DNA of 64,000 nt from Tenacibaculum sp. 190130A14a (GTDB lineage: Bacteria; Bacteroidota; Bacteroidia; Flavobacteriales; Flavobacteriaceae): NCBI RefSeq assembly GCF_964048965.1, contig NZ_OZ040189.1, forward strand, positions 310,001-374,000, given 5' to 3'. Under the pieces are notes generated by a model. It was given only the letters and a program-made list of their open reading frames with translations, was not told the DNA's origin and searched no databases. A program made the position numbers and the translations under genes. Of the stretch, positions 17,094-27,203 are shown piece by piece; position 1 is the first letter of the stretch; each line of letters begins with the position of its first letter.

Positions 17094-17121
17094 AAAGGTC
17101 AGGTTTTTACCTGACCTTTTT
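17094..17121. terminator. Bidirectional terminator
   Basis: Stem AAAAGGTCAGG / CCTGACCTTTT between convergent genes, with A and T runs on both sides. Confidence 0.85.
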
Positions 17122-17758
17122 ATTTTCTTCCAAAATCTGCGGGAATCTCTCCCCAAGCTTTGGTTTCCCATTTTATAAGAGGATTCTTATAAGTATTGTT
17201 TTGAAGCCAAGTTTCGGCTCTTTTTATTAAATCTAGTATTTCTTTATTTGAGCTATCGAAAACAATATTAGTTCTGCATTGCTTTTTTTTAACCCAACTC
17301 ATTGCAATTTTAGAATCTGAATAGATAGGAGTAGTTTCCATTTTTTTACTCTTTAACAAAGCAATTCCGTGCACTAAAGCTAAAAATTCTCCAATATTAT
17401 TGGTGCCATTTTTAAAAGGGCCCATTTTAAAGATTTCTTTTTTAGATTTAGTAAATACACCTCTGTACTCCATAAGTCCAGGGTTTCCTGAGCATGCAGC
17501 GTCAACAGAAATGGTATCTAATAGAGGAGTGCCATATTTGGCTTTTTCAGAAGCAGAAAGTGTGGGCTTTTTAGTATCCTTTCCTTTATAGTCTTCATAT
17601 TTTTTTTTCAAAGCAATCTCTGCTTCATCTTTACTAGAAAAAGCTTTGTATTGTGCTCCTTGAAAGCCGTCAATTTGTTTTTTGCAAGTTTCCCAAGTAG
17701 AAAAAACACCGGTTTTTTTTCCTTTCCAAACTACATAGTATTTCTTTTTTTTAGCCAT
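17120..17758 (-). CDS. Ribonuclease HI with N-terminal viroplasmin domain
   Basis: A 212-residue enzyme. The N-terminal 45 residues (YYVVWKGKKTGVFSTWETCK) are the viroplasmin / hybrid-binding domain. The RNase H domain follows from about residue 80: ISVDAACSGNPG (first Asp), NIGEFLALVHG (Glu) and IYSDSKIAMSWV (Asp). A late Asp in the C-terminal segment may complete the site. It degrades the RNA of RNA-DNA hybrids. It overlaps purN by eight bases. Confidence 0.92.
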   Translation of the reverse strand: MAKKKKYYVVWKGKKTGVFSTWETCKKQIDGFQGAQYKAFSSKDEAEIALKKKYEDYKGKDTKKPTLSASEKAKYGTPLLDTISVDAACSGNPGLMEYRGVFTKSKKEIFKMGPFKNGTNNIGEFLALVHGIALLKSKKMETTPIYSDSKIAMSWVKKKQCRTNIVFDSSNKEILDLIKRAETWLQNNTYKNPLIKWETKAWGEIPADFGRK

Positions 17759-18320
17759 GCTTAATAATTACTTCTTCAATTACTTTAGGAAAATGCTTGT
17801 ATTCTAACTCATGAACTTTTGCTGCAATGGTTTCTGGAGTGTCATTTTCTGAAAGAGTAGTAGAAGCTTGAAAAATGATGGCTCCTTCATCATAATTTTC
17901 ATTTACATAATGAATAGTAATCCCAGTTTCAGGCTCGTTTTGTTCTTTTACAGCTTTATGAACATGCATACCGTACATGCCTTTTCCTCCAAATTTTGGC
18001 AGTAAGGCAGGATGAATATTGATTATTTTGTCAGGGAACGCCTCAACAATTTTTGAAGGAATTCTCCATAAAAAGCCTGCCAAAACAATAAAATCGGCCT
18101 CAACATGTAAGAAATTTAATACAGTATCTTCTTTGGTAAAGTTCTCTTTATCAAAAAGTGAAGCCTCTATATTTAAGCGTTCACATCGCTCAAAAACTTT
18201 GGCATGCTCATTGTTAGACAGCACATGAGTAACAGTAGCAATCTTAGAAGAATTGAAATAATTGATGATATTTTCGGCATTGCTTCCGGATCCAGAAGCA
18301 AAAATTACAATGCGTTTCAT
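17751..18320 (-). CDS. purN: Phosphoribosylglycinamide formyltransferase PurN
   Basis: A 189-residue enzyme of purine synthesis that formylates GAR using 10-formyl-THF. Motifs: RIVIFASGSGSNAENI (phosphate binding, residues 3-18), FIVLAGFLWRIPS, IINIHPALLPKFGGKGMYG with the catalytic Asn-x-His, and GITIHYVNENYDEG with the Asp. The frame is open 22 codons upstream, but that part is a hydrophobic run unlike the family, so MKRIVIFASG is used as the start. Confidence 0.95.
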   Translation of the reverse strand: MKRIVIFASGSGSNAENIINYFNSSKIATVTHVLSNNEHAKVFERCERLNIEASLFDKENFTKEDTVLNFLHVEADFIVLAGFLWRIPSKIVEAFPDKIINIHPALLPKFGGKGMYGMHVHKAVKEQNEPETGITIHYVNENYDEGAIIFQASTTLSENDTPETIAAKVHELEYKHFPKVIEEVIIKHG

Positions 18321-18458
18321 GGTTTTTTGTTGTATTGTTACTGCAAAAAAAAGAATAATTATTAACAACAAGGGCAACAATAACAAAAGATTAAAGGATT
18401 TTTTTTATTTTAGACATCACATTTTTTAGCAAAAATTAGAATTAAAAATTAAGATTTG

Positions 18459-18466
18459 TATTTTTG
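18459..18466 (+). promoter_or_regulatory. -7 box of the acpP-fabF-rnc operon
   Basis: TATTTTTG fits TAnnTTTG and lies 33 bases before the acpP ATG. A -33 box is not obvious. Confidence 0.5.
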
Positions 18467-18498
18467 CCCCGATTTTAAATTTTAAAACTTATAAAATT

Positions 18499-18735
18499 AT
18501 GTCAGACATTGCATCAAGAGTAAAGGCAATTATCGTAGACAAATTAGGAGTAGACGATAACGAAGTAACTACAGAAGCTAGCTTCACAAACGATTTAGGA
18601 GCAGATTCTTTAGATACTGTTGAGTTAATCATGGAGTTCGAAAAAGAATTTGATATTCAAATTCCAGATGATCAAGCTGAAAATATCGCTACTGTAGGTC
18701 AAGCGGTAAATTATATTGAAGAAGCAAAAAAATAA
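18499..18735 (+). CDS. acpP: Acyl carrier protein
   Basis: A 78-residue acidic protein with the phosphopantetheine attachment motif [13 protein letters not shown] (Ser near residue 38). It carries acyl chains for fatty acid synthesis. It is followed at once by fabF and rnc, the usual order. Confidence 0.97.
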   Translation: MSDIASRVKAIIVDKLGVDDNEVTTEASFTNDLGADSLDTVELIMEFEKEFDIQIPDDQAENIATVGQAVNYIEEAKK

Positions 18736-18740
18736 TTTAT

Positions 18741-19994
18741 ATGCAATTAAAGCGAGTTGTAGTAACTGGACTTGGCGCATTAACGCCAATAGGAAACAAT
18801 AAAGAACAATATTGGAACGGCTTAGTTAACGGAGTTAGCGGAGCAGCACCTATAACGTATTTTGATGCTGCCAAGTTCAAAACTCGTTTTGCATGTGAGT
18901 TGAAAGACTTTAACGTGAATGATTTCATACATAGGAAAGAATCACGTAGAATGGATAAGTTTACACAATATGCAATGGTGGCTTCAGATGAAGCGATTGC
19001 AGATTCGAAGTTAAACTTAGACGAAGTAAACAAATTACGCGTAGGTGTAATTTGGGGAGCAGGAATTGGAGGTTTAGAAACTTTCCAAGAAGAGGTATTG
19101 AATTATTCAAAAGGAGATGGAACTCCTAAATTCAATCCTTTCTTTATCCCAAAAATGATTGCAGATATTGCTCCAGGAAACATTTCTATTAAAAATGGAT
19201 TTATGGGGCCAAATTATACAACAGTATCTGCATGTGCATCATCTGCTAATGCAATGATTGATGCATTGAACTACATTCGCTTAGGACACTGTGATGTAGT
19301 TGTAACTGGTGGTTCTGAAGCTGCGGTTACAATTGCAGGTATGGGAGGTTTTAATGCAATGCACGCGTTATCTACTAATAACGAAAACCCAGAAAAAGCG
19401 TCAAGACCTTTTGATGCTACAAGAGATGGTTTTGTTTTAGGAGAAGGAGCTGGAGCTATTGTATTAGAAGAATACGAACATGCCAAAGCACGTGGAGCTA
19501 AGATTTATGCAGAAGTTGTTGGTGGAGGATTATCTTCTGATGCTCACCATATGACTGCACCACATCCAGAAGGAATCGGTGTAATTGCAGTAATGAAGAA
19601 CTGTTTAGAAAATGCAGGTTTACAACCAGAAGATGTAGATCATATTAATACACATGGTACATCAACTCCATTAGGTGATGTTGCTGAATTAAAAGCGATT
19701 TCAGAGGTTTTTGGAGATCATGCGAAGAATATTAATATCAACTCTACAAAATCAATGACAGGGCACTTATTAGGAGCTGCTGGAGCTATTGAAGCTATTG
19801 CTACCATTTTAGCAATGGAACATGGAGAAGTTCCTCCTACAATTAACCATGCTACAGTTGATGAGAATATCAATCCAGAGTTAAACTTAACGCTTAATAA
19901 ATCTCAAAAAAGAGAAATTAAAGTAGCTATCAGTAATACATTTGGTTTTGGAGGGCACAATGCTTGTGTTGCATTTAAAAAATTAGCGGAATAA
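18741..19994 (+). CDS. fabF: 3-oxoacyl-ACP synthase II FabF
   Basis: A 417-residue condensing enzyme with the Cys-His-His triad. The nucleophile is in TVSACASSANAM (about residue 163), then NTHGTSTPLGD (about 303) and KSMTGHLLGAAG (about 340). It begins KRVVVTGLGALTPIG as usual. It elongates acyl-ACP in fatty acid synthesis. Confidence 0.97.
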   Translation: MQLKRVVVTGLGALTPIGNNKEQYWNGLVNGVSGAAPITYFDAAKFKTRFACELKDFNVNDFIHRKESRRMDKFTQYAMVASDEAIADSKLNLDEVNKLRVGVIWGAGIGGLETFQEEVLNYSKGDGTPKFNPFFIPKMIADIAPGNISIKNGFMGPNYTTVSACASSANAMIDALNYIRLGHCDVVVTGGSEAAVTIAGMGGFNAMHALSTNNENPEKASRPFDATRDGFVLGEGAGAIVLEEYEHAKARGAKIYAEVVGGGLSSDAHHMTAPHPEGIGVIAVMKNCLENAGLQPEDVDHINTHGTSTPLGDVAELKAISEVFGDHAKNININSTKSMTGHLLGAAGAIEAIATILAMEHGEVPPTINHATVDENINPELNLTLNKSQKREIKVAISNTFGFGGHNACVAFKKLAE

Positions 19995-19997
19995 TAT

Positions 19998-20735
19998 ATG
20001 AATTTCCTTCGTAGAATAGTAAGACCACAATCAACAGACGATGAGGATTTTTACTATGAACTAAAGGAATTGCTAAATTTTAAGCCCATAAAGCTTTCTT
20101 ATTATAAAAAGGCTTTTATACATCGATCAATGAAAATGGTTGATGGTAAAGGGAATCCTATAAATTACGAACGATTAGAGTTTTTAGGAGACGCCATTTT
20201 AGGATCTGTGGTATCTTCATATCTCTATAAACAATCACCAGATGGTAATGAAGGGTATTTAACCCAAATGAGATCTAAGATTGTTAGCAGAGAACACTTG
20301 AATACTTTAGGGAAAGATTTAGAGCTGATACGCTTTGTAAAAAGTAATATTGCTAAAGAACATATTAGTGATAATATACATGGTAATATATTTGAAGCTT
20401 TTATAGGAGCTATTTATTTAGATAGAGGATATAATTATTGTCATCAATTCATTTATGAACAGGTAATTTTACGCTATGTAGATATAGAACGCTTAGAAGG
20501 TAAAATTTCGAGTTATAAGGGGTATATCATTGAGTGGTGTCAAAAAAACAAGAAGAAGTATAATTTTCAGTCCTACGAAGATACTGGGAATCAAAATAAA
20601 AAGCACTTTAGTGTTCGAATTAGTATAGACGGTACCGTTATGGCAAAAGGAAGAGCAACTTCTAAAAAGAAAGCAGAGGAAATTGCAGCCAAAAGAGTAT
20701 ACTATGCTATGCAAAATCAAATGAAAAATTCCTAA
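19998..20735 (+). CDS. rnc: Ribonuclease III
   Basis: A 245-residue double-strand RNA endonuclease. The RNase III signature NYERLEFLGDAILGSVVS lies at about residues 54-71 and a second acidic site in NIFEAFIGAIYLDRG near 130. A double-stranded RNA binding domain with the GRATSKKKAEEIAAKR end occupies about residues 170-240. It could also process the hairpins of the island transcripts in this genome. It follows fabF by three bases. Confidence 0.95.
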   Translation: MNFLRRIVRPQSTDDEDFYYELKELLNFKPIKLSYYKKAFIHRSMKMVDGKGNPINYERLEFLGDAILGSVVSSYLYKQSPDGNEGYLTQMRSKIVSREHLNTLGKDLELIRFVKSNIAKEHISDNIHGNIFEAFIGAIYLDRGYNYCHQFIYEQVILRYVDIERLEGKISSYKGYIIEWCQKNKKKYNFQSYEDTGNQNKKHFSVRISIDGTVMAKGRATSKKKAEEIAAKRVYYAMQNQMKNS

Positions 20736-20818
20736 CTTCTTAAGAAAACGTTTTCGTTAATTTCACAAATTCTTTTCATTTCATTCCTTAACTTAGCAAA
20801 AAACAAATTGTTGTTTTT

Positions 20819-21289
20819 ATGCAAGCTTATTCGTTAGAAATCAATGATTTTTGGTGTGCTGAATATACATTAATCGGTATTCACACGCCCTTAAATGACT
20901 ATAAACTTGCCTATAAGTTAAATCAAATCTTAGATATAAGATTGATTAAAGCCAGTTATGAATTAGACTTCGAAGATAATTTTAATAAGTCTTCGTATCC
21001 AATTTTTGATTATTTAGATAAAGAATTAGATAATAGCTGGTTTTTAATAACAAATGTTTTTAAAGAAAAAAGAAAAACAGATGGTATCGGGTTATTTGAA
21101 GAAAGTTACTTTAAAACCTTTCTAATACCAGAAAAGAAGAAAGTAGATTACTTTTTAAAAATTGAAGGAGATTTAGATTATGAGTTTATCATAAAAATGG
21201 TTGATAAGATTAATCAAATTCCACAAATTTTAACCTCATATACTATAGATTCTGAAACACTAAAATCTAAAGAGAACTTAATTTTTTAA
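20819..21289 (+). CDS. IPExxxVDY family protein
   Basis: A 156-residue protein of a Bacteroidota-specific family, named for the motif seen here as IPEKKKVDY near residue 107. The position between rnc and pyk is conserved in flavobacteria. Function is unknown. The start is directly after an A/T-rich leader with no Shine-Dalgarno sequence. Confidence 0.88.
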   Translation: MQAYSLEINDFWCAEYTLIGIHTPLNDYKLAYKLNQILDIRLIKASYELDFEDNFNKSSYPIFDYLDKELDNSWFLITNVFKEKRKTDGIGLFEESYFKTFLIPEKKKVDYFLKIEGDLDYEFIIKMVDKINQIPQILTSYTIDSETLKSKENLIF

Positions 21290-21292
21290 GAT

Positions 21293-22720
21293 ATGCCACA
21301 TAACAAAAAGACGAAAATAGTAGCAACATTAGGACCCGCAACAAACACGAAGGAGATTTTAGCTGAAATGGGAGCAGCAGGGGTTAATGTTTTTCGTATT
21401 AACTTTTCACATGCAGATTATGATGTTGTAAAGGAACGCGTTCGTCAGATTCGTGAGATAAATGAAGAACGAGGATATAATGTAGCAATTTTAGCTGATT
21501 TGCAAGGGCCTAAACTTCGTGTAGGAGTTATGGAAGACGATGTAATATTGAAGGATAATGATACTTTTATATTTACAACTGAAGAGTGCACTGGTACGGC
21601 AGAAAAAGCATATATGACCTATCAACGTTTTCCTAAAGATGTAAAGGTAGGAGAGAAAATTTTAGTTGATGATGGAAAACTGATGTTTGAAGTTGTATCA
21701 ACGGATAAATCAAAAGAAGTAATTACTAAAGTATTAGTAGGAGGGCCGTTAAAATCTAAAAAAGGAGTTAACTTACCAAATACCAATATTTCATTGCCAG
21801 CTTTAACTGAAAAGGATAAAAAAGATGTAGTTTTTGCACTAGAACAAGAAGTAGATTGGATTGCTTTATCGTTTGTAAGAACCCCTGAGGATTTACGTAT
21901 GTTACGTGATCTAATCAAGCAGAAATCACGTTATAGAGTACCGGTAATAGCAAAAATAGAAAAACCAGAAGCAGTTGAGAATATTGACGCACTAATACCA
22001 TATTGCGACGGTTTAATGGTGGCTCGTGGTGATTTAGGAGTAGAGGTGCCTATGCAAGATGTACCATTGATACAAAAGAGTTTAGTTCAAAGAGCAAAAC
22101 AAGCAAGACTTCCTGTAATTATTGCTACACAAATGATGGAAACTATGATTGAAAATCCTGTACCTACAAGAGCAGAGGTTAACGATGTAGCGAATTCAAT
22201 AATGGACGGTGCAGATGCTGTAATGTTATCTGGAGAAACTTCTGTAGGAAAGCATCCAGTGAAGGTAATCAAGAAAATGACTGAGATCATTGGAAGTGTT
22301 GAGTTTTCACCATTGATTAAAGTACCGCATAACCCTCCTCACATCAGAACGAATCGATTTATTACAAAATCTGTTTGTCATCATGCAGCTCAAATGGCAG
22401 ATGATATTAAAGCTGCAGCTATTTCTACATTAACAAATAGTGGATATACAGCGTTTCAAATTTCAGCCTGGAGACCAAAATCGCATGTAATAGCTTTTAC
22501 CTCTGAAAAAAGAATCTTAGGAAAGTTAAATTTACTTTGGGGAGTAAGAGCATACTTTTATGACCGAGATTTAAGTACAGATGATACTATTGATGATATT
22601 AACGAAATTATTAGAGAAAAAGGTTTTGTGAAGTCAGGAGATTTTATAATTAATTTATCTTCTATGCCAGTAGAAGCAAAAGGAATGGTAAACACTTTAC
22701 GTGTATCTAGTATAGATTAG
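21293..22720 (+). CDS. pyk: Pyruvate kinase
   Basis: A 475-residue enzyme making pyruvate and ATP from phosphoenolpyruvate. It opens KKTKIVATLGPATN and has NFSHADYDVV, the active-site stretch VIAKIEKPEAVENID (residues 217-231) and MVARGDLGVEVP. Then come IATQMMETMIENPVPTRAEVNDVANS and MLSGETSVGKHP. The C-terminal domain is complete. Confidence 0.97.
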   Translation: MPHNKKTKIVATLGPATNTKEILAEMGAAGVNVFRINFSHADYDVVKERVRQIREINEERGYNVAILADLQGPKLRVGVMEDDVILKDNDTFIFTTEECTGTAEKAYMTYQRFPKDVKVGEKILVDDGKLMFEVVSTDKSKEVITKVLVGGPLKSKKGVNLPNTNISLPALTEKDKKDVVFALEQEVDWIALSFVRTPEDLRMLRDLIKQKSRYRVPVIAKIEKPEAVENIDALIPYCDGLMVARGDLGVEVPMQDVPLIQKSLVQRAKQARLPVIIATQMMETMIENPVPTRAEVNDVANSIMDGADAVMLSGETSVGKHPVKVIKKMTEIIGSVEFSPLIKVPHNPPHIRTNRFITKSVCHHAAQMADDIKAAAISTLTNSGYTAFQISAWRPKSHVIAFTSEKRILGKLNLLWGVRAYFYDRDLSTDDTIDDINEIIREKGFVKSGDFIINLSSMPVEAKGMVNTLRVSSID

Positions 22721-22741
22721 AAATAAACATATTTTAAATAA

Positions 22742-22775
22742 AAGAGGCGTTACTTTATCAGTAGCGCCTCTTTTT
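22742..22775. terminator. Bidirectional terminator after pyk
   Basis: Stem AAGAGGCG-TTAC / GTAG-CGCCTCTT with T run on the plus strand and A run on the other; it separates the convergent pyk and M28 genes. Confidence 0.85.
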
Positions 22776-22778
22776 GTT

Positions 22779-25076
22779 TTATAGTTTTATCTTTCTAGAA
22801 GATATAATGGCATCATTGGTAACAAACGGCATTGGCATCATTACTTCTGTTCTGGGTTGTATATTCAATGATGGGTTCGATAATAAGTCATAAGAAATTT
22901 CATTCAATGTAAGATTAGGTGTTTCATTTTTATCTAATACGAATGAAAGATTTAGGCTGGTATCTGTATTACCCATTTGATATATTAAAAGGGTACCCTT
23001 ATTGGTAAAAGGTTGTCCTTTATTAACTAAAGCATTGTTGGCAGTTAATTTCTGTATGCTTAAAGGAGTGGTGTTTACTAATTCATACTTATTTATTGCT
23101 CTCTGTGGAAGAATATTAATATCAATATGTCTTAGGTTTTCTATTATGGTATCTTTAGCAATGGTAACAATTGAGTTTTTAAGTTCAACATGCTTTGCTT
23201 TTTTATGATAGTTAAATAGGGTATTATATTTACTTTTTCCTTCTGCGAAAGAAATACTTCCTTCTTTATAATCTTTATCAAATACTTGTTTTGTATAATT
23301 ATCTAAGTTTTTATTGTAAGTTCCCCAATAGGCTTCTTTAGAGTCTTGATTTTGTATATATACTAGACTATTCGGAAACTTTTTATCTACAGAAAACCCA
23401 CTATGGTAAAAAGCAAGAATGAATACAATAATCGTAGCAAATCCAGTTATAGATTGAAGTCTATTTTTCTGTTTTTGTTCATGAAAAATTGGTAATAAAA
23501 AAACAATAATCAAAATGGTTAAAATAGAAGCTACGAATAGAATTTTTAATCCTAACGCTATAGGAAATAATTCAACCATTGGACTAAAAATATATACTGT
23601 AGGAATACCAATAATGGCAAAAAGTAAGGACTTATTCGCTTTTTTAATGTCCATAAAAATTAGGATAGACAAAATTAAAAGAGATGAATATATTGGGATA
23701 ATCAAAAATCCAGCTCCTTGTAAATATTGATACACCAATGTATTGATAAGTAGCCCTAGAAGAATAGGAGCAATAAATAAATCGGTAGTTTTTTCTTTAC
23801 TAAAATGATTGTAAATTTTAAAAGTAATCCAAAGGCTTAAAAAAACTGTGGCAAGAATATAGTAATGACCATTGTAGGTAAAACCATGTAAAATATCATT
23901 ATATTTAGGATGAATTACCAATATTAATTTCCAAAGCAGGTAAGAAATACCACCTCCTATAAATAATGAAGCTAATAAAGGAAGAAACCCTTTAAACATG
24001 CCTTGTAGTGTAATTCTTCCTCTTTTCAATCCAATAAGAATTAAAAGTACAAGAGCCGCAAAACCTACAACCAGCATTGGCAAAATCCAACTGAAAGGAT
24101 AGCTTAACAGTTTTAAAAAGGGAAAGTTTAAATAAATATAATCTTCATTACTATGAAAGTCATTTAAATTGGCTTCAGAAAAGTACTTCAATGTGGTTAC
24201 CAAATAATCTGCTTGGTGCAATAAAGATTCTTTATTCATTCTATCATAAGAGTCTTGTGCGGTATGATAGTCAAAATGATCATCAATAAAAGCAAAATTG
24301 AATCCGTTGATATTTGCATTTTCTCTAAAAATAGTTAAATCTGTGTCGTTTGGTAGCTTTTTGTATACACTATACATTAAAGAACTGGCGGCAGGATAAT
24401 TTGGAGATGCATTTAAAAATTTAGATAATAATTTTTGATTTTTACCATTGGTTTCCATCAACATAAAACTAGAACCTCCACTACCTCGAGCTTCAAAATT
24501 TAATACTAGCCCTATGTCTTTGGCTAAAGGATGGCATTCTACAAATGCTTGAGCTCCCAATAAACCAAGCTCTTCTGCATCAGAAAAAAGAACAATGATA
24601 TCATTTTTAGGTTTTATACCTTTATCTAAAAAAGCTCTAACGCCTTCAAGAATGGTAACAATTCCAGATCCAGCATCACTAGCGCCAAGAGAAGAATGTG
24701 GGTTTGAATCGTAATGACTTAAAAGTAATAGCGATTTTCCTTCTTGTGTTCCTTCAATTTTAGCAATGATGTTTTCTACGGTAGTACCAGCACGCCATTT
24801 GTTATTTACTACAGATTGAATTTGGACTTCAGGGGTAAGACCGATTTTTTTTAATTCATTCACTAAATATTTTTGAACTTCTTTATGTTCTTTAGTACCT
24901 ACATGATGAGATTTTTTAGAAATGTTTCTAAGATGGTATAAAGCATTGTCTACTAAAAATCCAGATTCTTTAAGGTTTTCTGAGGTTTGTTTTTCTGAAG
25001 GAATAATGTCTTTAAAACTCCAATAAACGGTAAAAAGGATAACGAGAATTGAAGCAAATTTGGTGGTTGATTTCAT
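22779..25076 (-). CDS. M28 family membrane metallopeptidase
   Basis: A 765-residue protein. An N-terminal helix (about residues 8-20) is followed by a zinc aminopeptidase domain. Its metal ligands are seen in LLLLSHYDSNPH (residues 115-126), GASDAGSGIV (131-140), LFSDAEELGLLG and NFEARGSGGSS. DDHFDYHTAQDSYD supplies the last His. From about residue 335 there are eight or nine membrane helices and then a C-terminal beta-rich domain. The layout resembles Fxna-type peptidases. It faces the periplasm by prediction. Confidence 0.9.
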   Translation of the reverse strand: MKSTTKFASILVILFTVYWSFKDIIPSEKQTSENLKESGFLVDNALYHLRNISKKSHHVGTKEHKEVQKYLVNELKKIGLTPEVQIQSVVNNKWRAGTTVENIIAKIEGTQEGKSLLLLSHYDSNPHSSLGASDAGSGIVTILEGVRAFLDKGIKPKNDIIVLFSDAEELGLLGAQAFVECHPLAKDIGLVLNFEARGSGGSSFMLMETNGKNQKLLSKFLNASPNYPAASSLMYSVYKKLPNDTDLTIFRENANINGFNFAFIDDHFDYHTAQDSYDRMNKESLLHQADYLVTTLKYFSEANLNDFHSNEDYIYLNFPFLKLLSYPFSWILPMLVVGFAALVLLILIGLKRGRITLQGMFKGFLPLLASLFIGGGISYLLWKLILVIHPKYNDILHGFTYNGHYYILATVFLSLWITFKIYNHFSKEKTTDLFIAPILLGLLINTLVYQYLQGAGFLIIPIYSSLLILSILIFMDIKKANKSLLFAIIGIPTVYIFSPMVELFPIALGLKILFVASILTILIIVFLLPIFHEQKQKNRLQSITGFATIIVFILAFYHSGFSVDKKFPNSLVYIQNQDSKEAYWGTYNKNLDNYTKQVFDKDYKEGSISFAEGKSKYNTLFNYHKKAKHVELKNSIVTIAKDTIIENLRHIDINILPQRAINKYELVNTTPLSIQKLTANNALVNKGQPFTNKGTLLIYQMGNTDTSLNLSFVLDKNETPNLTLNEISYDLLSNPSLNIQPRTEVMMPMPFVTNDAIISSRKIKL

Positions 25077-25182
25077 TAAATTTTCTCTTTTGATAAAAGT
25101 AGTAAATTAATTCCTATAGTTGTGATAGATGTTAAGTTGTTAAAAATCAGTATATTTAAGTCTAACTAAAAAACTAATCATT

Positions 25183-25650
25183 ATGGGGATAATAAACTTT
25201 CAAGGGAAAAGAACAAATCAACCTGAGAAAAAAAGTGAACCAATTTTAGTTTCTGACTACATGAGTAAGAACCTAATAACTTTTAAAGAGAATCAGCCGA
25301 TAGAAGATGTGATAGATACCTTGATTCAAAATAAAATATCTGGTGGTCCTGTGGTAAATGAAAAGAATGAGTTGATTGGAATTATTTCTGAAGGAGATTG
25401 TATGAAACAAATATCTGAAAGTAGGTACTATAATTTACCGATTGATCAAAATAATACCGTTGGAAAAGCAATGATAAAAGAGGTAGAAACTATTGATGGG
25501 AATATGAATATTTTTGATGCTGCCAATAAATTTTTAACGTCTAGAAGAAGGAGATTTCCAATTGTAGAAAATGGAAAATTGGTTGGTTTAATTAGTCAAA
25601 AGGATGTTTTAAAAGCGGCAATGAAATTAAAAGGAAATACTTGGAAATAA
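25183..25650 (+). CDS. CBS-domain pair protein
   Basis: A 155-residue protein made of two CBS domains (about residues 25-80 and 93-150). Signatures are LIQNKISGGPVVNEKNELIGIISEGD and a second FPIVENGKLVGLISQKDVL. CBS pairs usually bind adenine nucleotides. No attached catalytic domain is present. Confidence 0.9.
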   Translation: MGIINFQGKRTNQPEKKSEPILVSDYMSKNLITFKENQPIEDVIDTLIQNKISGGPVVNEKNELIGIISEGDCMKQISESRYYNLPIDQNNTVGKAMIKEVETIDGNMNIFDAANKFLTSRRRRFPIVENGKLVGLISQKDVLKAAMKLKGNTWK

Positions 25651-26001
25651 CTAATCTTGTTTTACCAATAAATACATTTCATTTTCAAGTTCCAAATAGC
25701 CTTGGTCATATACATAAAAGTAGGTGTTACCTGCTTTTGTTGTATATATAGAGGTAATAAACTTGAAGTCAAAACCTTTATCAAACAATTTTCTACGAGT
25801 TACTTTGGTTTTACCTAAAGTATTTAATTCTGAAAGAACTTTGTAGTTTTTTCGCAATCTATTGTTCGTATTTCTAATCAGATTTTTACTTTCCTTATTT
25901 ACTTTGTTATTGAAAGCATTTCTGCAATAATCGGAACAAAACTTTTTGTCTATTCTACCAATTACTTTATCACCACATTCTAGGCATTTTTTATCGCTCA
26001 T
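25651..26001 (-). CDS. Small zinc-ribbon protein of unknown function
   Basis: A 116-residue protein. The N-terminus has CLECGDKVIGRIDKKFCSDYC, a four-Cys zinc ribbon resembling those of cytoplasmic nucleic-acid binders. The rest is basic and then strand-rich with YTTKAGNTYFYVYDQGY. The family is common in Bacteroidota but I know no function. It overlaps the acetyltransferase gene by 11 bases. Confidence 0.8.
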   Translation of the reverse strand: MSDKKCLECGDKVIGRIDKKFCSDYCRNAFNNKVNKESKNLIRNTNNRLRKNYKVLSELNTLGKTKVTRRKLFDKGFDFKFITSIYTTKAGNTYFYVYDQGYLELENEMYLLVKQD

Positions 26002-26533
26002 AGTCTGTTTTTTTTAGTTCATACCATTTTGCGTTATGTCCTTCGAAAATAAAGTCGTTGACATATTGCAGACCGATTTTTTGCAAGATTTTATTCGATC
26101 CAATATTGTCGGTTTCAGCGGCTCCATAAATGATGTCGTAGTTCATTTCTTTAAAGCCAAAATCTAAACAAGCAAAGGCCGACTCTGAGGCATATCCTTT
26201 TCCCCAGAATCTAGGAATTAAACGATAGCCTATATCAATAAACTCAGTAAAGCCATTTAGTTCTTCTCGTTCTCCAGTATTGAATTTTAATCCAGACCAA
26301 CCTATAAATTCGCCAGAGGCTTTTTCAAAGGCAGCAAATCTTCCAATACCATTTTCTCGGTATTGTTTTTCAAAAAAGGTAATAATGTCTTCTGCTTGTT
26401 TATATGTTGTAATAGGGCGGTTTCCAAGATATTTATGAACTTCAGGGTTTGAGTCTAATTCAAAAATTCCTGCTGTATCTTGTTTTTGAAATTCACGTAA
26501 AATTAACCGTTCTGTTTCTAGATAAAATGTCAT
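25991..26533 (-). CDS. GNAT family N-acetyltransferase (RimJ/RimL type)
   Basis: A 180-residue protein with ETERLILREFQKQD at the start, FIGWSGLKFN, and the acetyl-CoA loop GYRLIPRFWGKGYASESAFACLDFGF (in two parts, near residue 100). It is then followed by AAETDNIGSNKILQKIGLQYV. The substrate cannot be told from sequence. It overlaps the DinB gene by four bases. Confidence 0.9.
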   Translation of the reverse strand: MTFYLETERLILREFQKQDTAGIFELDSNPEVHKYLGNRPITTYKQAEDIITFFEKQYRENGIGRFAAFEKASGEFIGWSGLKFNTGEREELNGFTEFIDIGYRLIPRFWGKGYASESAFACLDFGFKEMNYDIIYGAAETDNIGSNKILQKIGLQYVNDFIFEGHNAKWYELKKTDYER

Positions 26534-27051
26534 TTGTTTAAGATAGTTAAATATTTAGGCCAGGGACCTGTTGCTTCTTTATATTGTTTAGCCATAGTTC
26601 TTGAAACTTGAGCTATATGTCCCAAATCATGCACAACCCAGGCAGCCAATAATTCACTTGCGGTAACCGTTCCAAACTCGGGATGAATACCGGTAAGTTG
26701 AAGTTGATTTACTGATAGGTTTAAAGAATGCAAATAACGGATGTTTTCTTTCCGAAGTTTTTTAAACTCTATAAGTAAATCGGTTAAACTTTTTCCTTGA
26801 GAGAGCTCAAATTGTGCGAAACGATCAAAAGGAACAAAATGTTTATGATCTTCAAATAAGATGATTTTTAAACGAGGAATCCAATCTGTTTTTTCACCGT
26901 GAATTAAGTGCCCCAAAACATCAAAAGGTGACCATGTGTTTTCACCTTCATTGGCATAAATCCATTCATCAGAAAGATTTTCTAATAAATTTATTAATGT
27001 ATTTGGAGTTTTTTCTAAAACCTCTAAGCCCTTATCAATACTGAATTTCAT
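26530..27051 (-). CDS. DinB family protein
   Basis: A 173-residue four-helix bundle protein. Three His residues fit the DinB metal site: one in SPFDVLGHLIHGEKTDW, one in the middle, and HDLGHIAQVSR near residue 145. Family members are thiol-dependent metalloenzymes or of unknown role. Confidence 0.85.
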   Translation of the reverse strand: MKFSIDKGLEVLEKTPNTLINLLENLSDEWIYANEGENTWSPFDVLGHLIHGEKTDWIPRLKIILFEDHKHFVPFDRFAQFELSQGKSLTDLLIEFKKLRKENIRYLHSLNLSVNQLQLTGIHPEFGTVTASELLAAWVVHDLGHIAQVSRTMAKQYKEATGPWPKYLTILNK

Positions 27052-27203
27052 GAGGTAAATATACTAAAAATATCCGATTACATTCATTTACAAACGAAAA
27101 CAAATGATTACAAACCAATTATAGCTTGCATGATGTTGGATATTTGCAGTGTCGATTTATTGAAACGGCAATGTCTTAACTGTTTAACGAAAAAATAATA
27201 ATT